A stretch of DNA of 7,713 bases. It comes from Bacteroidales bacterium. Lineage in GTDB: Bacteria > Bacteroidota > Bacteroidia > Bacteroidales > UBA7960. The first letter of the stretch is position 1. The number at the start of each line of letters is the position of its first letter. Made by a program: the position numbers and the translations under genes. Below are positions 1-6,442 of the stretch, piece after piece. The notes under the pieces were generated by a model. That model made no database searches and was not told where the DNA came from. It saw only the letters and a list, made by a program, of their open reading frames with translations. The stretch lies in contig SKNE01000268.1 in assembly GCA_007120675.1 (NCBI GenBank), positions 1-7,713 of the forward strand. Direction: 5' to 3'.

Positions 1-2
1 AG

Positions 3-1190
3 GGTCTGCTGGATGAGGCTAAGCACTACTACCTGCAATCGATCGCCATTAAAGAGGAAATGGGGGTGGATATCTCCGGGATCATCAAGCTGAGGAACAA
101 CCTTGGGGTGATTGCCAGGGAAAGGGGGGATCACGAAAAGGCGCTAACTTACTACCATGAGGCATTGCAAATGGCCAGGCAGCTCAATGACCGCCAGACG
201 GAGGCATCTGTCCTGAATAACCTGGGAACAATCCTAATGATGGAGGGGGATGATGAGGCCTTGCCCTACCTGGAAGAAAGCCTGGACATAGCCATGGAAC
301 TGCAATTGCCCCAGCAACAAAGGATCAATTACGATAATTTGCATCAATTTCACGCTAACAGGGGGAACTACGAGGTGGCCTATTCTTATTTGCAACGCTA
401 CCAGGTCCTGAACGACTCATTGTTCAGTGTGGAAAGCGCTGCCCGGATTGCGGAGCTAGGGGCCATTTACGATACAGAGATCAAGGAACAGGAGAATCTG
501 CTGCTCAAGGAACAAGCAGAAGTCCTGAGAGCGCGCTTCATCATGGTAAGCATTTCGGTGCTGGCCACCGGAGTCCTGGCGGTATTATTCATTGTATTGT
601 TCAACCTGAAGCGAAAGTCGCTCAGGCAAAGCAAGGCCCTGCTGCAGTCACAGTCTGAGCTGAACAGCCTGGAAAAGGAAAAAGCCCGGCAGGAGCAGCA
701 GCATCTGAAAGAGCTGCTGTTTGCAGAAGAGGAGATCACCCGCCTGCAAAAATCCCAGCTGGAAGGGAAAAATCGCGAACTGGCAACATCCGCCATGCTA
801 ATCCTTAATAAAAACGACATACTGAATGAGGTTCGCCAGGTTGCACAAAAAGCCCTGGAAGGCGAAAACCGGGAGCGGGAGCAATGCATCAGGCAATTAC
901 TGGGCGACATAGAACGAAACATCGATATCGATGAACAGTGGCAATTATTTAAGCGCCACTTCGAATCGGTTCACTCTGGTTTCTTCCAACTGCTGAGTGA
1001 CCGATTTCCAGACCTTACGCACGACGAACTGAAACTATGTGCTTATTTGCGAATGAACTTCTCAAGCAAAGAGATTGCCCGGATGCTCAATATGGCTGTA
1101 GAGTCGGTGAACACCAAAAGGTATCGACTTCGAAAAAAATTCAGGCTGCAAAACGAGGAAAATCTCATTGTGTTTTTGATGCAGTTTTAG
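3..1190 (+). CDS. TPR-repeat, membrane-anchored, LuxR-like HTH regulator (5' end outside window)
   Basis: The open frame runs in from the left edge without a stop, so the true start lies upstream; the ATG at 60 is internal, because residues before it (G-L-L-D-E-A-K-H-Y-Y...) continue a TPR helix pair. Of 395 visible residues, about 1-140 are TPR units with the usual pattern (N-N-L-G-V/T-I, then E-K-A-L-x-Y-Y or E-A-L-P-Y-L-E-E-S-L). A single hydrophobic segment follows at about 178-200, then a long charged coiled coil (about 204-280), and a C-terminal helix-turn-helix at about 336-385 (motif L-T-H-D-E-L-K-L-C-A-Y-L, then S-S-K-E-I-A-R-M-L-N). This order is common in Bacteroidota: an outer or periplasmic TPR sensor, one membrane span, and a cytoplasmic coiled coil with a GerE/LuxR-like DNA-binding end. 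A role as a membrane-tethered transcription regulator is inferred; the ligand and target genes are unknown. There is no kinase or receiver domain. It ends 125 bp before the phosphate transporter, and nothing ties the two functionally. Confidence 0.85.
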   Translation, partial: GLLDEAKHYYLQSIAIKEEMGVDISGIIKLRNNLGVIARERGDHEKALTYYHEALQMARQLNDRQTEASVLNNLGTILMMEGDDEALPYLEESLDIAMELQLPQQQRINYDNLHQFHANRGNYEVAYSYLQRYQVLNDSLFSVESAARIAELGAIYDTEIKEQENLLLKEQAEVLRARFIMVSISVLATGVLAVLFIVLFNLKRKSLRQSKALLQSQSELNSLEKEKARQEQQHLKELLFAEEEITRLQKSQLEGKNRELATSAMLILNKNDILNEVRQVAQKALEGENREREQCIRQLLGDIERNIDIDEQWQLFKRHFESVHSGFFQLLSDRFPDLTHDELKLCAYLRMNFSSKEIARMLNMAVESVNTKRYRLRKKFRLQNEENLIVFLMQF

Positions 1191-1232
1191 CGGCGCGTTT
1201 GTCATTCAAGTTTGCTGCCCCATTGTACCCCC

Positions 1233-1254
1233 CTTAACAATTACTTAAACTTAG
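1233..1254 (+). promoter_or_regulatory. Candidate Pho-box-like direct repeat (two 11-bp units)
   Basis: Two head-to-tail 11-bp units, CTTAACAATTA (1233-1243) and CTTAAACTTAG (1244-1254), share CTTAA and repeat at exactly one DNA helical turn. Direct TTAAC-type repeats spaced 11 bp are the known form of PhoP/PhoB-family binding sites in Bacillus (TTAACA-like) and cyanobacteria (CTTAAC-like). The site sits 61 bp upstream of a phosphate-transporter start and in the same window as a PhoB-like regulator, so a Pho box is a reasonable inference. The region is AT-rich, and with only two units chance cannot be ruled out. Confidence 0.4.
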
Positions 1255-1281
1255 CTACCTCTTCTGTTTACATAGCCGCCG

Positions 1282-1289
1282 TAATTTTA
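1282..1289 (+). promoter_or_regulatory. Possible degenerate Bacteroidota -7 element upstream of the PiT transporter
   Basis: TAATTTTA matches the Bacteroidota -7 consensus TAnnTTTG at every fixed position except the last. It lies 26 bp before the transporter start and 27 bp downstream of the candidate Pho box, a sensible arrangement for an activated promoter. No convincing TTTG -33 element is present (the nearest is TTTA at 1267-1270), as might be expected for an activator-dependent promoter. Weak evidence. Confidence 0.25.
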
Positions 1290-1315
1290 CTCCGTTCCAA
1301 TATCTATGATGTGAC

Positions 1316-3583
1316 ATGGAGTATGTGTACCTGTTCTTTGTAATCGCCCTGCTGGTGCTGGCTGTTGCCGACCTGAGTGTTGGGGTGGGTAATGATGCGG
1401 TGAATTTTTTGAATTCCAGCATTGGCGCACGTGTGGCGCCTTTTTTTGTGATCATGTCCATCGCCGCACTGGGCGTCCTGGTGGGCTCCATATTCAGCAG
1501 CGGCATGATGGAGGTGGCCCGCAGCGGGATCTTCAATCCCGACCGCTTTTATTTTTCAGAGATCATGATCATCTTCCTGGCGGTGATGATTACCGACATG
1601 ATCCTGCTGGATGCCTTTAACACCTATGGCCTGCAGACATCCACCACGGTCTCTATCGTGTTTGAGCTCCTGGGCGCCGCCGTGGCCATTGGCATGGTCA
1701 AGAGCTTTGCCGGGGGGGAGGGATTGCAGGACCTGGGACAGTATATCAATTCAGGCCGTGCGCTGGCCATCATTTCTGCCATCCTGTTGTCGGTGGTCAT
1801 TGCCTTCACCGTGGGTACCACCGTACAGTTCATTGCCCGCCTGCTCTTTACCTTTCAGTTCGAAAAAAGCCTGCCCTGGCTGGGTGCCATCTGGGGTGGA
1901 CTATCCGTTTCCGCCATTCTCTACTTTCTCTTGCTGAAAGGGGCCAGCGGTGCCTCCTTCATCAGCCAGGATGCACTGAATTGGCTGGATGAAAACGCGT
2001 TCAGGCTGATGCTGTACAGTTTTGCAGGCCTGACCGTCCTTTTCCAGGTCCTGGTGATGGCCTTCAAGACCAACATACTGCGCATAGTGATCCTTATCGG
2101 AACCTTTGCCCTGGCCATGGCATTCGCCTCCAACGACCTGGTAAACTTCATCGGCGTGCCGCTGGCCGGACTGGAATCCTACCAGCTCTTCATGAGCGAT
2201 CCCTCCATCGACCCGGCTACCCACACCATGGAGTCCCTCCTGGAGCCCGTGCGAACACCGGGGATCTACCTGGTCATAGCCGGGGTGATCATGATCATTA
2301 CCCTGATATTCTCCCGCAAAGCACGCTCGGTGACCCAGACTGAAATCGACCTGGCCAGGCAGTCGGAGGGCTACGAGCGTTTCAACTCTTCGCTGCTTTC
2401 CAGGAACCTGGTGAGGATGGGACTGGAGCTGAATAAATTCTTCATCAGGGTTCTGCCATCCGGGGTGATTCGCCTCATCAACAAACGGTTCCAGGCACCT
2501 GAAAACCACAGCGGCAAGCAAAAACTACCCACACGCAAGCAACTGCCCTATTTCGACCAGTTGAGGGCTTCGGTGAACCTGGTGGTGGCAAGCAGCCTCA
2601 TTGCTTTGGCCACATCCCTCACCCTGCCCCTGTCAACCACCTACGTCACTTTCATGGTGGCCATGGGCACCTCACTTTCCGACAGGGCCTGGGGCAGGGA
2701 AAGCGCGGTATATCGTATATCGGGTGTGGTTACCGTAATCGGGGGCTGGTTCTTCACCGCCTTTGCCGCCTTCAGCCTGGCCTTCGTGGTGGCTTTGTTC
2801 ATCTACTGGGGCGGCATCGTGGCCGCGGTGATTGCGGTGGCCGGGGCATTCTTCATCATCGTCAAGACATACCACCTGCACAAGATCAGGGCACGCAAGA
2901 GGCAGGCCTACGAGGAAAAGACTGAGCGGTCGTGGGACAACGACAGCATCCTGAAGGACTGTCAGCTGAGCATCAGGAACACCCTGACGCAGACGGCAGA
3001 CCTGTACCAGAAGATCAACGCATTTCTGATCAAGGAAGACAGGAGGAAGCTGCGCAGCACATTGAAGCGGGTGCACGAACTGAATCTGAAGACCAAGGAG
3101 CTTAAGGCCGATGCCCACATCACCGTCCAGAAGCTGCAGGACGATGCCATCGACTCCAGTCACTATTACATCCAGATACTGGATTACCTGCGCGAAATAG
3201 CCCACTCCATTAACTTTCTCGCCCAGCCTGCCTACGAGCACCTGGACAACAACCACCCCCCCATGATTGCAAGCCAGGCGGAAGACCTGAACCGCCTCCG
3301 CCTCATGGTCAATAACCTGTTCCTGTCCATCGTAAAGATCATTGACACTAAGGATTTTGATCAGATCAACAAGGTGATCGTGGAGCAGAAGCACATTCTG
3401 ACCCGTCTGCAGGAACTGAAAAGAAAGCAGGTAAAAATGATCAAGAACGAGGAGGTGGGTACCAGGAACAGCCTGCTGTATTTCAATATCCTGGCGGAGA
3501 CCAAGAACATGCTGCTCTATACGGTGAACATGCTCAAGGCCCATCGCGACTTCATTCTGCATAAGAACATTCCACCCGAATGA
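1316..3583 (+). CDS. PiT-family inorganic phosphate transporter with C-terminal PhoU-like domain
   Basis: Inner-membrane secondary transporter of 755 residues, predicted to import phosphate with a cation (PiT/SLC20 family). The two inverted family signatures are visible: G-V-G-N-D-A-V-N-F at about 23-31 and A-S-N-D-L-V-N-F-I-G at about 271-280; the companion motifs are T-S-T-T-V-S (108-113) and P-L-S-T-T-Y-V-T-F (438-446, the usual P-x-S-T-T-H/Y). About a dozen hydrophobic segments occupy 1-335 and 420-517, separated by a hydrophilic loop (about 335-415). Residues about 540-750 are hydrophilic and helical, with a PhoU/DUF47-like look, making the protein longer than the roughly 400-500 residues of simple PiT proteins. 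The start is fixed by an in-frame TGA at 1307-1309; ATG 1316 is the first available start and has no clear Shine-Dalgarno. It is followed after 101 bp by a PhoB/PhoR-like pair. The ion coupled and the affinity cannot be read from sequence. Confidence 0.9.
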   Translation: MEYVYLFFVIALLVLAVADLSVGVGNDAVNFLNSSIGARVAPFFVIMSIAALGVLVGSIFSSGMMEVARSGIFNPDRFYFSEIMIIFLAVMITDMILLDAFNTYGLQTSTTVSIVFELLGAAVAIGMVKSFAGGEGLQDLGQYINSGRALAIISAILLSVVIAFTVGTTVQFIARLLFTFQFEKSLPWLGAIWGGLSVSAILYFLLLKGASGASFISQDALNWLDENAFRLMLYSFAGLTVLFQVLVMAFKTNILRIVILIGTFALAMAFASNDLVNFIGVPLAGLESYQLFMSDPSIDPATHTMESLLEPVRTPGIYLVIAGVIMIITLIFSRKARSVTQTEIDLARQSEGYERFNSSLLSRNLVRMGLELNKFFIRVLPSGVIRLINKRFQAPENHSGKQKLPTRKQLPYFDQLRASVNLVVASSLIALATSLTLPLSTTYVTFMVAMGTSLSDRAWGRESAVYRISGVVTVIGGWFFTAFAAFSLAFVVALFIYWGGIVAAVIAVAGAFFIIVKTYHLHKIRARKRQAYEEKTERSWDNDSILKDCQLSIRNTLTQTADLYQKINAFLIKEDRRKLRSTLKRVHELNLKTKELKADAHITVQKLQDDAIDSSHYYIQILDYLREIAHSINFLAQPAYEHLDNNHPPMIASQAEDLNRLRLMVNNLFLSIVKIIDTKDFDQINKVIVEQKHILTRLQELKRKQVKMIKNEEVGTRNSLLYFNILAETKNMLLYTVNMLKAHRDFILHKNIPPE
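2933..3565 (+). other. PhoU-like helical regulatory domain of the PiT transporter
   Basis: Residues about 540-750 of the transporter form a soluble, strongly helical extension rich in K, E, L and D, with no hydrophobic span. It follows the last membrane segment and a basic stretch (R-A-R-K-R-Q), placing it in the cytoplasm. The patterning D-x-L-R-E-I-A-H-S-I-N-F-L at about 623-635 resembles PhoU/DUF47 helices, where an E/D-x-x-x-D-type metal-binding pattern is usual. Assignment to PhoU-like is from pattern and context, not from a search. In other bacteria PhoU proteins link phosphate transporters to PhoR; here the link may be in cis. Confidence 0.55.
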
Positions 3584-3661
3584 CATATGCAGGCGATTGC
3601 TCCACGACACTGCTGCGGGGATCGGACACCAGGCAGAAACAACTCCATAGCGGTAAATGCT

Positions 3662-3669
3662 TAACTTTG
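3662..3669 (+). promoter_or_regulatory. Bacteroidota -7 promoter element before the response regulator
   Basis: TAACTTTG is a perfect match to the TAnnTTTG -7 consensus of the Bacteroidota primary sigma factor. It sits 15 bp upstream of the response-regulator ATG, so the transcript would have a leader of only about ten bases. No TTTG -33 element is seen at the expected distance. The bases CTTAACT at 3660-3666, overlapping it, also match one half-unit of the candidate Pho box at 1233, hinting at autoregulation, but a single half-site is weak. Confidence 0.4.
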
Positions 3670-3684
3670 TAAAAAAGCCAAAAG

Positions 3685-4395
3685 ATGACACCAGGACCCT
3701 ACAGGATCCTTCTTGTGGATGATGAGGAGGATGTGCTCGACTTCATCGGATACAATCTCCGTAAAGAGGGCTATAAGGTGTACACCGCACTGGATGGTAT
3801 ACAAGCTGTCAAACTGGCCATGGAGTGCAAACCCCACCTGGTGATCCTGGATGTGATGATGCCCGGCATGGACGGCATGGAGACCTGCAAGGAGATCAGG
3901 CGTATCCCGGAATTGTCAGATACCATCATCACCTTTCTCACCGCCCGCAGCGAGGATTATTCCCAGCTGGCCGGTTTCGATGCCGGTGGTGACGACTACA
4001 TTGCCAAACCCATTAAGCCCGCACTACTGCTCAGTCGTGTAAGGGCCCTGCTGCGGCGCTACGGAAGACCCGGCTCTTCCGGGGAGCAGGAGATCGAAAG
4101 CGGTGATATCCGCATAGACCCTGAACAATATATTGTTTGGCATAAAGACCGGGCTGTAGAGTTGCCACGCAAGGAGTTTGAGCTCTTTTCGCTGCTTGTG
4201 TCCAAACCCCATAAGGTGTTCAAACGGGAAGAGATCCTGTCTTCGGTATGGGGAAATGAAGTGGTGGTGGGTGACCGGACCATTGATGTACATATCAGGA
4301 AGCTGCGTGAAAAGATTGGATCGGACTATATCCATACGGTGAAGGGTGTCGGTTACAAATTTGTTCCCGTTGCAAAAGACACGGTGGATACATGA
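3685..4395 (+). CDS. PhoB/OmpR-family response regulator
   Basis: Cytoplasmic DNA-binding response regulator of 236 residues, the normal family length. The receiver domain (about 6-125) has the acidic pair D12/D13, the phospho-acceptor D56 (V-I-L-D-V-M-M-P-G-M-D-G), T86 in F-L-T-A-R, and the invariant K108 in A-K-P-I. The C-terminal winged-helix Trans_reg_C domain (about 138-229) shows the E-L-P-R-K-E-F-E-L start, the recognition-helix region R-T-I-D-V-H-I-R-K-L-R-E-K-I, and the wing T-V-K-G-V-G-Y-K-F. All key residues are intact. The stop overlaps the kinase start in ATGA, so the two are translationally coupled and almost surely cognate. A PhoB-like role in phosphate response is inferred from family resemblance, the phosphate transporter 101 bp upstream, and the repeat at 1233; other OmpR-family roles cannot be excluded from sequence. 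Confidence 0.93.
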   Translation: MTPGPYRILLVDDEEDVLDFIGYNLRKEGYKVYTALDGIQAVKLAMECKPHLVILDVMMPGMDGMETCKEIRRIPELSDTIITFLTARSEDYSQLAGFDAGGDDYIAKPIKPALLLSRVRALLRRYGRPGSSGEQEIESGDIRIDPEQYIVWHKDRAVELPRKEFELFSLLVSKPHKVFKREEILSSVWGNEVVVGDRTIDVHIRKLREKIGSDYIHTVKGVGYKFVPVAKDTVDT

Positions 4396-5450
4396 AAGAG
4401 AGTTCCCCCGGAAGATTGGCCCTGATCAGTGCTTTGCTGACCTCCCTGGTCTTCGCAGGGATACTGGCACTGGCAAGCTGGCTGTCTTTGATCATCGTGG
4501 GCTGGCCACTCTATTTGTTCGGGGGCCTCGTTCTTTTTGTTGCCTGTTATCTCTTGTTTTATACCATTTTAAAACGGTTCATTTACGATAAGATCCGTTT
4601 GATCTACAAGACCATTCACGATCTGAAAGCCCCAAAGAGTAAGCGGAAGGAGCAGTGGTCCGGCGAAAGCGACAGCATCGACCGCGCCAGTGAGGAGGTG
4701 GCCGCCTGGGCCAGTGACAGGAAGAAAGAGATAGAAGACCTGAGGAAGATGGAGGCTTACCGAAGAGAGTTCCTGGGAAATGTGTCCCATGAACTGAAAA
4801 CACCCATATTCAATATCCAGGGCTACGTGCTGACCTTGCTGGATGGGGCGCTGGACGATCCGGAGATCAACCGGAAATACCTTCTCAGAACGGAGCAGAG
4901 CATCAATCGAATGATATCCATTATTGAGGACCTTGAAACAATCTCCCGGCTCGAGTCGGGGGAGGTAGAGCTGAATTTCAGCGCCTTTGACATCTGTGCC
5001 CTGGCCCGGGAAGTGATGGAAATGCTGGAGATGGAGGCGGAGCAGAAAAAGATCCGGCTGCATTTTGCACGCAATTACGACATCCCTGTGATGGTTTATG
5101 CCGACAGGGATAACATACAACAGGTTTTGACCAACCTGGTGGTGAATGCCATCAAATACGGCACGGAGAACGGGCGGGTCAAGATCAGTTTCTTCGACAT
5201 GGACGAGCACATTCTTACCGAGGTCACCGACAGCGGCATCGGCATTCCGAGGGAGGAACTTCCCCGGGTGTTTGAGCGCTTTTTCCGCGGCGAAAAAAGC
5301 CGAAGCAGGAAGCGCGGCGGAGGCTCGGGCCTCGGGCTGGCCATCGTGAAACACATCATCGAAGCCCATGTGCAAACCATCAATGTGCGGAGCACCCTGG
5401 GAGTGGGTACCACCTTCGCTTTCACCCTGGAGAAGGCAAAGAAAATCTGA
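4392..5450 (+). CDS. PhoR-like membrane sensor histidine kinase lacking an obvious sensor domain
   Basis: Inner-membrane histidine kinase of 352 residues, starting inside the stop of the response-regulator gene (ATGA). Two hydrophobic segments at about 11-35 and 38-60 form a hairpin with only a few residues between them, so there is no periplasmic sensor domain. A short charged linker (about 61-122) follows and is too short for a normal PAS domain. The HisKA domain has the phospho-acceptor H133 (V-S-H-E-L-K-T-P), and the ATPase domain has the N box (N248, N252; L-V-V-N-A-I-K-Y-G), G1 (D280-S-G-I-G-I), F box (F-E-R-F-F-R, 294-299) and G2 (G-S-G-L-G-L-A-I-V, 311-319). It should autophosphorylate H133 and pass phosphate to D56 of the partner. 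The TM hairpin without a periplasmic domain resembles PhoR, but the PAS domain of E. coli PhoR is missing. The signal is unknown; contact with the PhoU-like transporter domain is a speculative possibility. Confidence 0.92.
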   Translation: MKESSPGRLALISALLTSLVFAGILALASWLSLIIVGWPLYLFGGLVLFVACYLLFYTILKRFIYDKIRLIYKTIHDLKAPKSKRKEQWSGESDSIDRASEEVAAWASDRKKEIEDLRKMEAYRREFLGNVSHELKTPIFNIQGYVLTLLDGALDDPEINRKYLLRTEQSINRMISIIEDLETISRLESGEVELNFSAFDICALAREVMEMLEMEAEQKKIRLHFARNYDIPVMVYADRDNIQQVLTNLVVNAIKYGTENGRVKISFFDMDEHILTEVTDSGIGIPREELPRVFERFFRGEKSRSRKRGGGSGLGLAIVKHIIEAHVQTINVRSTLGVGTTFAFTLEKAKKI

Positions 5451-5480
5451 ATACAGGCATTCGGGACAGGTCTTTGCGGA

Positions 5481-5528
5481 GAATCATCCCCTCCAATTCA
5501 ATGTGTTTAGATCATCTCAGGATGATTC
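5481..5528. terminator. Inverted repeat at the convergent gene junction (possible bidirectional terminator)
   Basis: GAATCATCC (5481-5489) and GGATGATTC (5520-5528) are perfect 9-base reverse complements separated by 30 bases. A competing small hairpin, ATCATC-TCAG-GATGAT (5511-5526), shares the right arm. The repeat spans the 61-bp gap between the convergent kinase and secreted-protein genes and covers the latter's stop codon. Neither strand shows a T-run after the stem, so a classic intrinsic terminator is not supported. Confidence 0.3.
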
Positions 5529-6399
5529 GCTGGGTGGCATGCTGTTCGTCTGCCATGGCCCGAATTAAATAGACACCCGGCTGATGCCCCATTAGGTTGA
5601 GGCTGAGTTGACGCTGGCCAGGCGGGACTTGGTCTGCCTGCACCAGGCTTCCGTGGAGGTTCAGCACTTCAACAACGACTCTTTCCCCCATTGCTGATCC
5701 CACAAATTCTACGGTGAACATTCCTGTGGTGGGGTTGGGGTATACTCTGAAGAGAAGGTCGTCTGTTTGATCCATTGCCGTATTCTCCTCCTGCATGGTG
5801 ACATCTTTACCCGTCACTGCTGCTGGCATGGGCGGAGGACAGGCGTCGGTGCCGATATAGGCGTGAAAATAGGCAGCTTGCTTTATATGTGTTCCGGGCA
5901 GTAGGCGGATACTCTCTCCGGCAATCAAGGTGGTACTGCTACCCGCTTCGGCCACAAAGAAGTGTCCCTCTCCGGCTACCGTAATCACCATGGCGGCATA
6001 GTAGCACTCCACCATCCCCGGGCCAATGTCAACATCCACCAGATCAAGAAAATGGCCAGGCATGGCTGTCAACACCACAAGCAAAGTCACATCACCTTCG
6101 TCAATCAGAACGCTTCCGAAGGCATCCTCGTAACCCGGGGCTGAAACTTGGTAGCCGTAGACGCCGGCTTCCATGTTTTCGAAAAGGTAATCACCTTGTG
6201 GATTGCTTTGTCCCCCCACCGTGATCACCGCTTGCATTATGGGATTGCCTGCCTGGTTTTCCACCATGAACTCAAGGTTGAATGAGTCAGCTGTTACGTT
6301 GCCGTGGGTCCCTCCCTGGTAACCCCCGGCCGGAAAATATTGTGCTTGCAAACCATGACTGATGGCTGCGACGATGAGCATGAGAAAGTACTTTTTCAT
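5512..6399 (-). CDS. Secreted protein with carboxypeptidase-like, 3-coathanger and T9SS sorting domains
   Basis: Exported protein of 295 residues. The frame is open further upstream, but ATG at 6399 is chosen because it gives a clear signal peptide (M-K-K-Y-F-L-M-L-I-V-A-A, cleavage probably after L-Q-A at 19), while the upstream extension has no such feature and would overlap the RHS gene. Residues about 36-112 resemble a carboxypeptidase-regulatory-like/Ig-like beta sandwich (G-x-P-I-x-x-A-V-I-T-V-G-G then Y-x-F-E-N-M-x-A-G-V-Y-G-Y). Residues about 129-188 fit the 3-coathanger stack domain (A-G-E-S-I-R-L-L-P-G-T-H-I-K then F-H-A-Y-I and a Cys). Residues about 218-295 are a type A T9SS C-terminal sorting domain (V-Y-P-N-P-T-T-G-M-F-T-V-E, ending G-V-Y-L-I-R-A and Q-R-I-I-L-R). 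It should pass Sec, then T9SS, and be released or anchored on the cell surface. No catalytic residues are seen; an adhesin or matrix role is a guess. It lies 43 bp after the RHS gene and is probably co-transcribed with it. Confidence 0.88.
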   Translation of the reverse strand: MKKYFLMLIVAAISHGLQAQYFPAGGYQGGTHGNVTADSFNLEFMVENQAGNPIMQAVITVGGQSNPQGDYLFENMEAGVYGYQVSAPGYEDAFGSVLIDEGDVTLLVVLTAMPGHFLDLVDVDIGPGMVECYYAAMVITVAGEGHFFVAEAGSSTTLIAGESIRLLPGTHIKQAAYFHAYIGTDACPPPMPAAVTGKDVTMQEENTAMDQTDDLLFRVYPNPTTGMFTVEFVGSAMGERVVVEVLNLHGSLVQADQVPPGQRQLSLNLMGHQPGVYLIRAMADEQHATQRIILR

Positions 6400-6442
6400 A
6401 GGATTAAGGGTTTTTTCGTACACGTCAAATGGATGTTTTTGA

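Noticed and set aside
1306..1314. Mini-ORF ATGATGTGA ending one base before the transporter start
   Set aside because: Two codons with no sign of a leader-peptide mechanism; most likely chance.
3584..3684. Terminator between the transporter and the response regulator
   Set aside because: No stem followed by a T-run was found; only the -7-like element near 3662 is supportable.
2672..3691. Long minus-strand open frame (339 codons) opposite the transporter
   Set aside because: It is antisense to a confident PiT/PhoU-like coding region, has a composition typical of a shadow frame and matches no protein family.
4569..5375. Minus-strand open frame of 268 codons opposite the histidine kinase
   Set aside because: The plus strand here encodes intact HisKA and ATPase motifs; the antisense frame has no recognisable domain.
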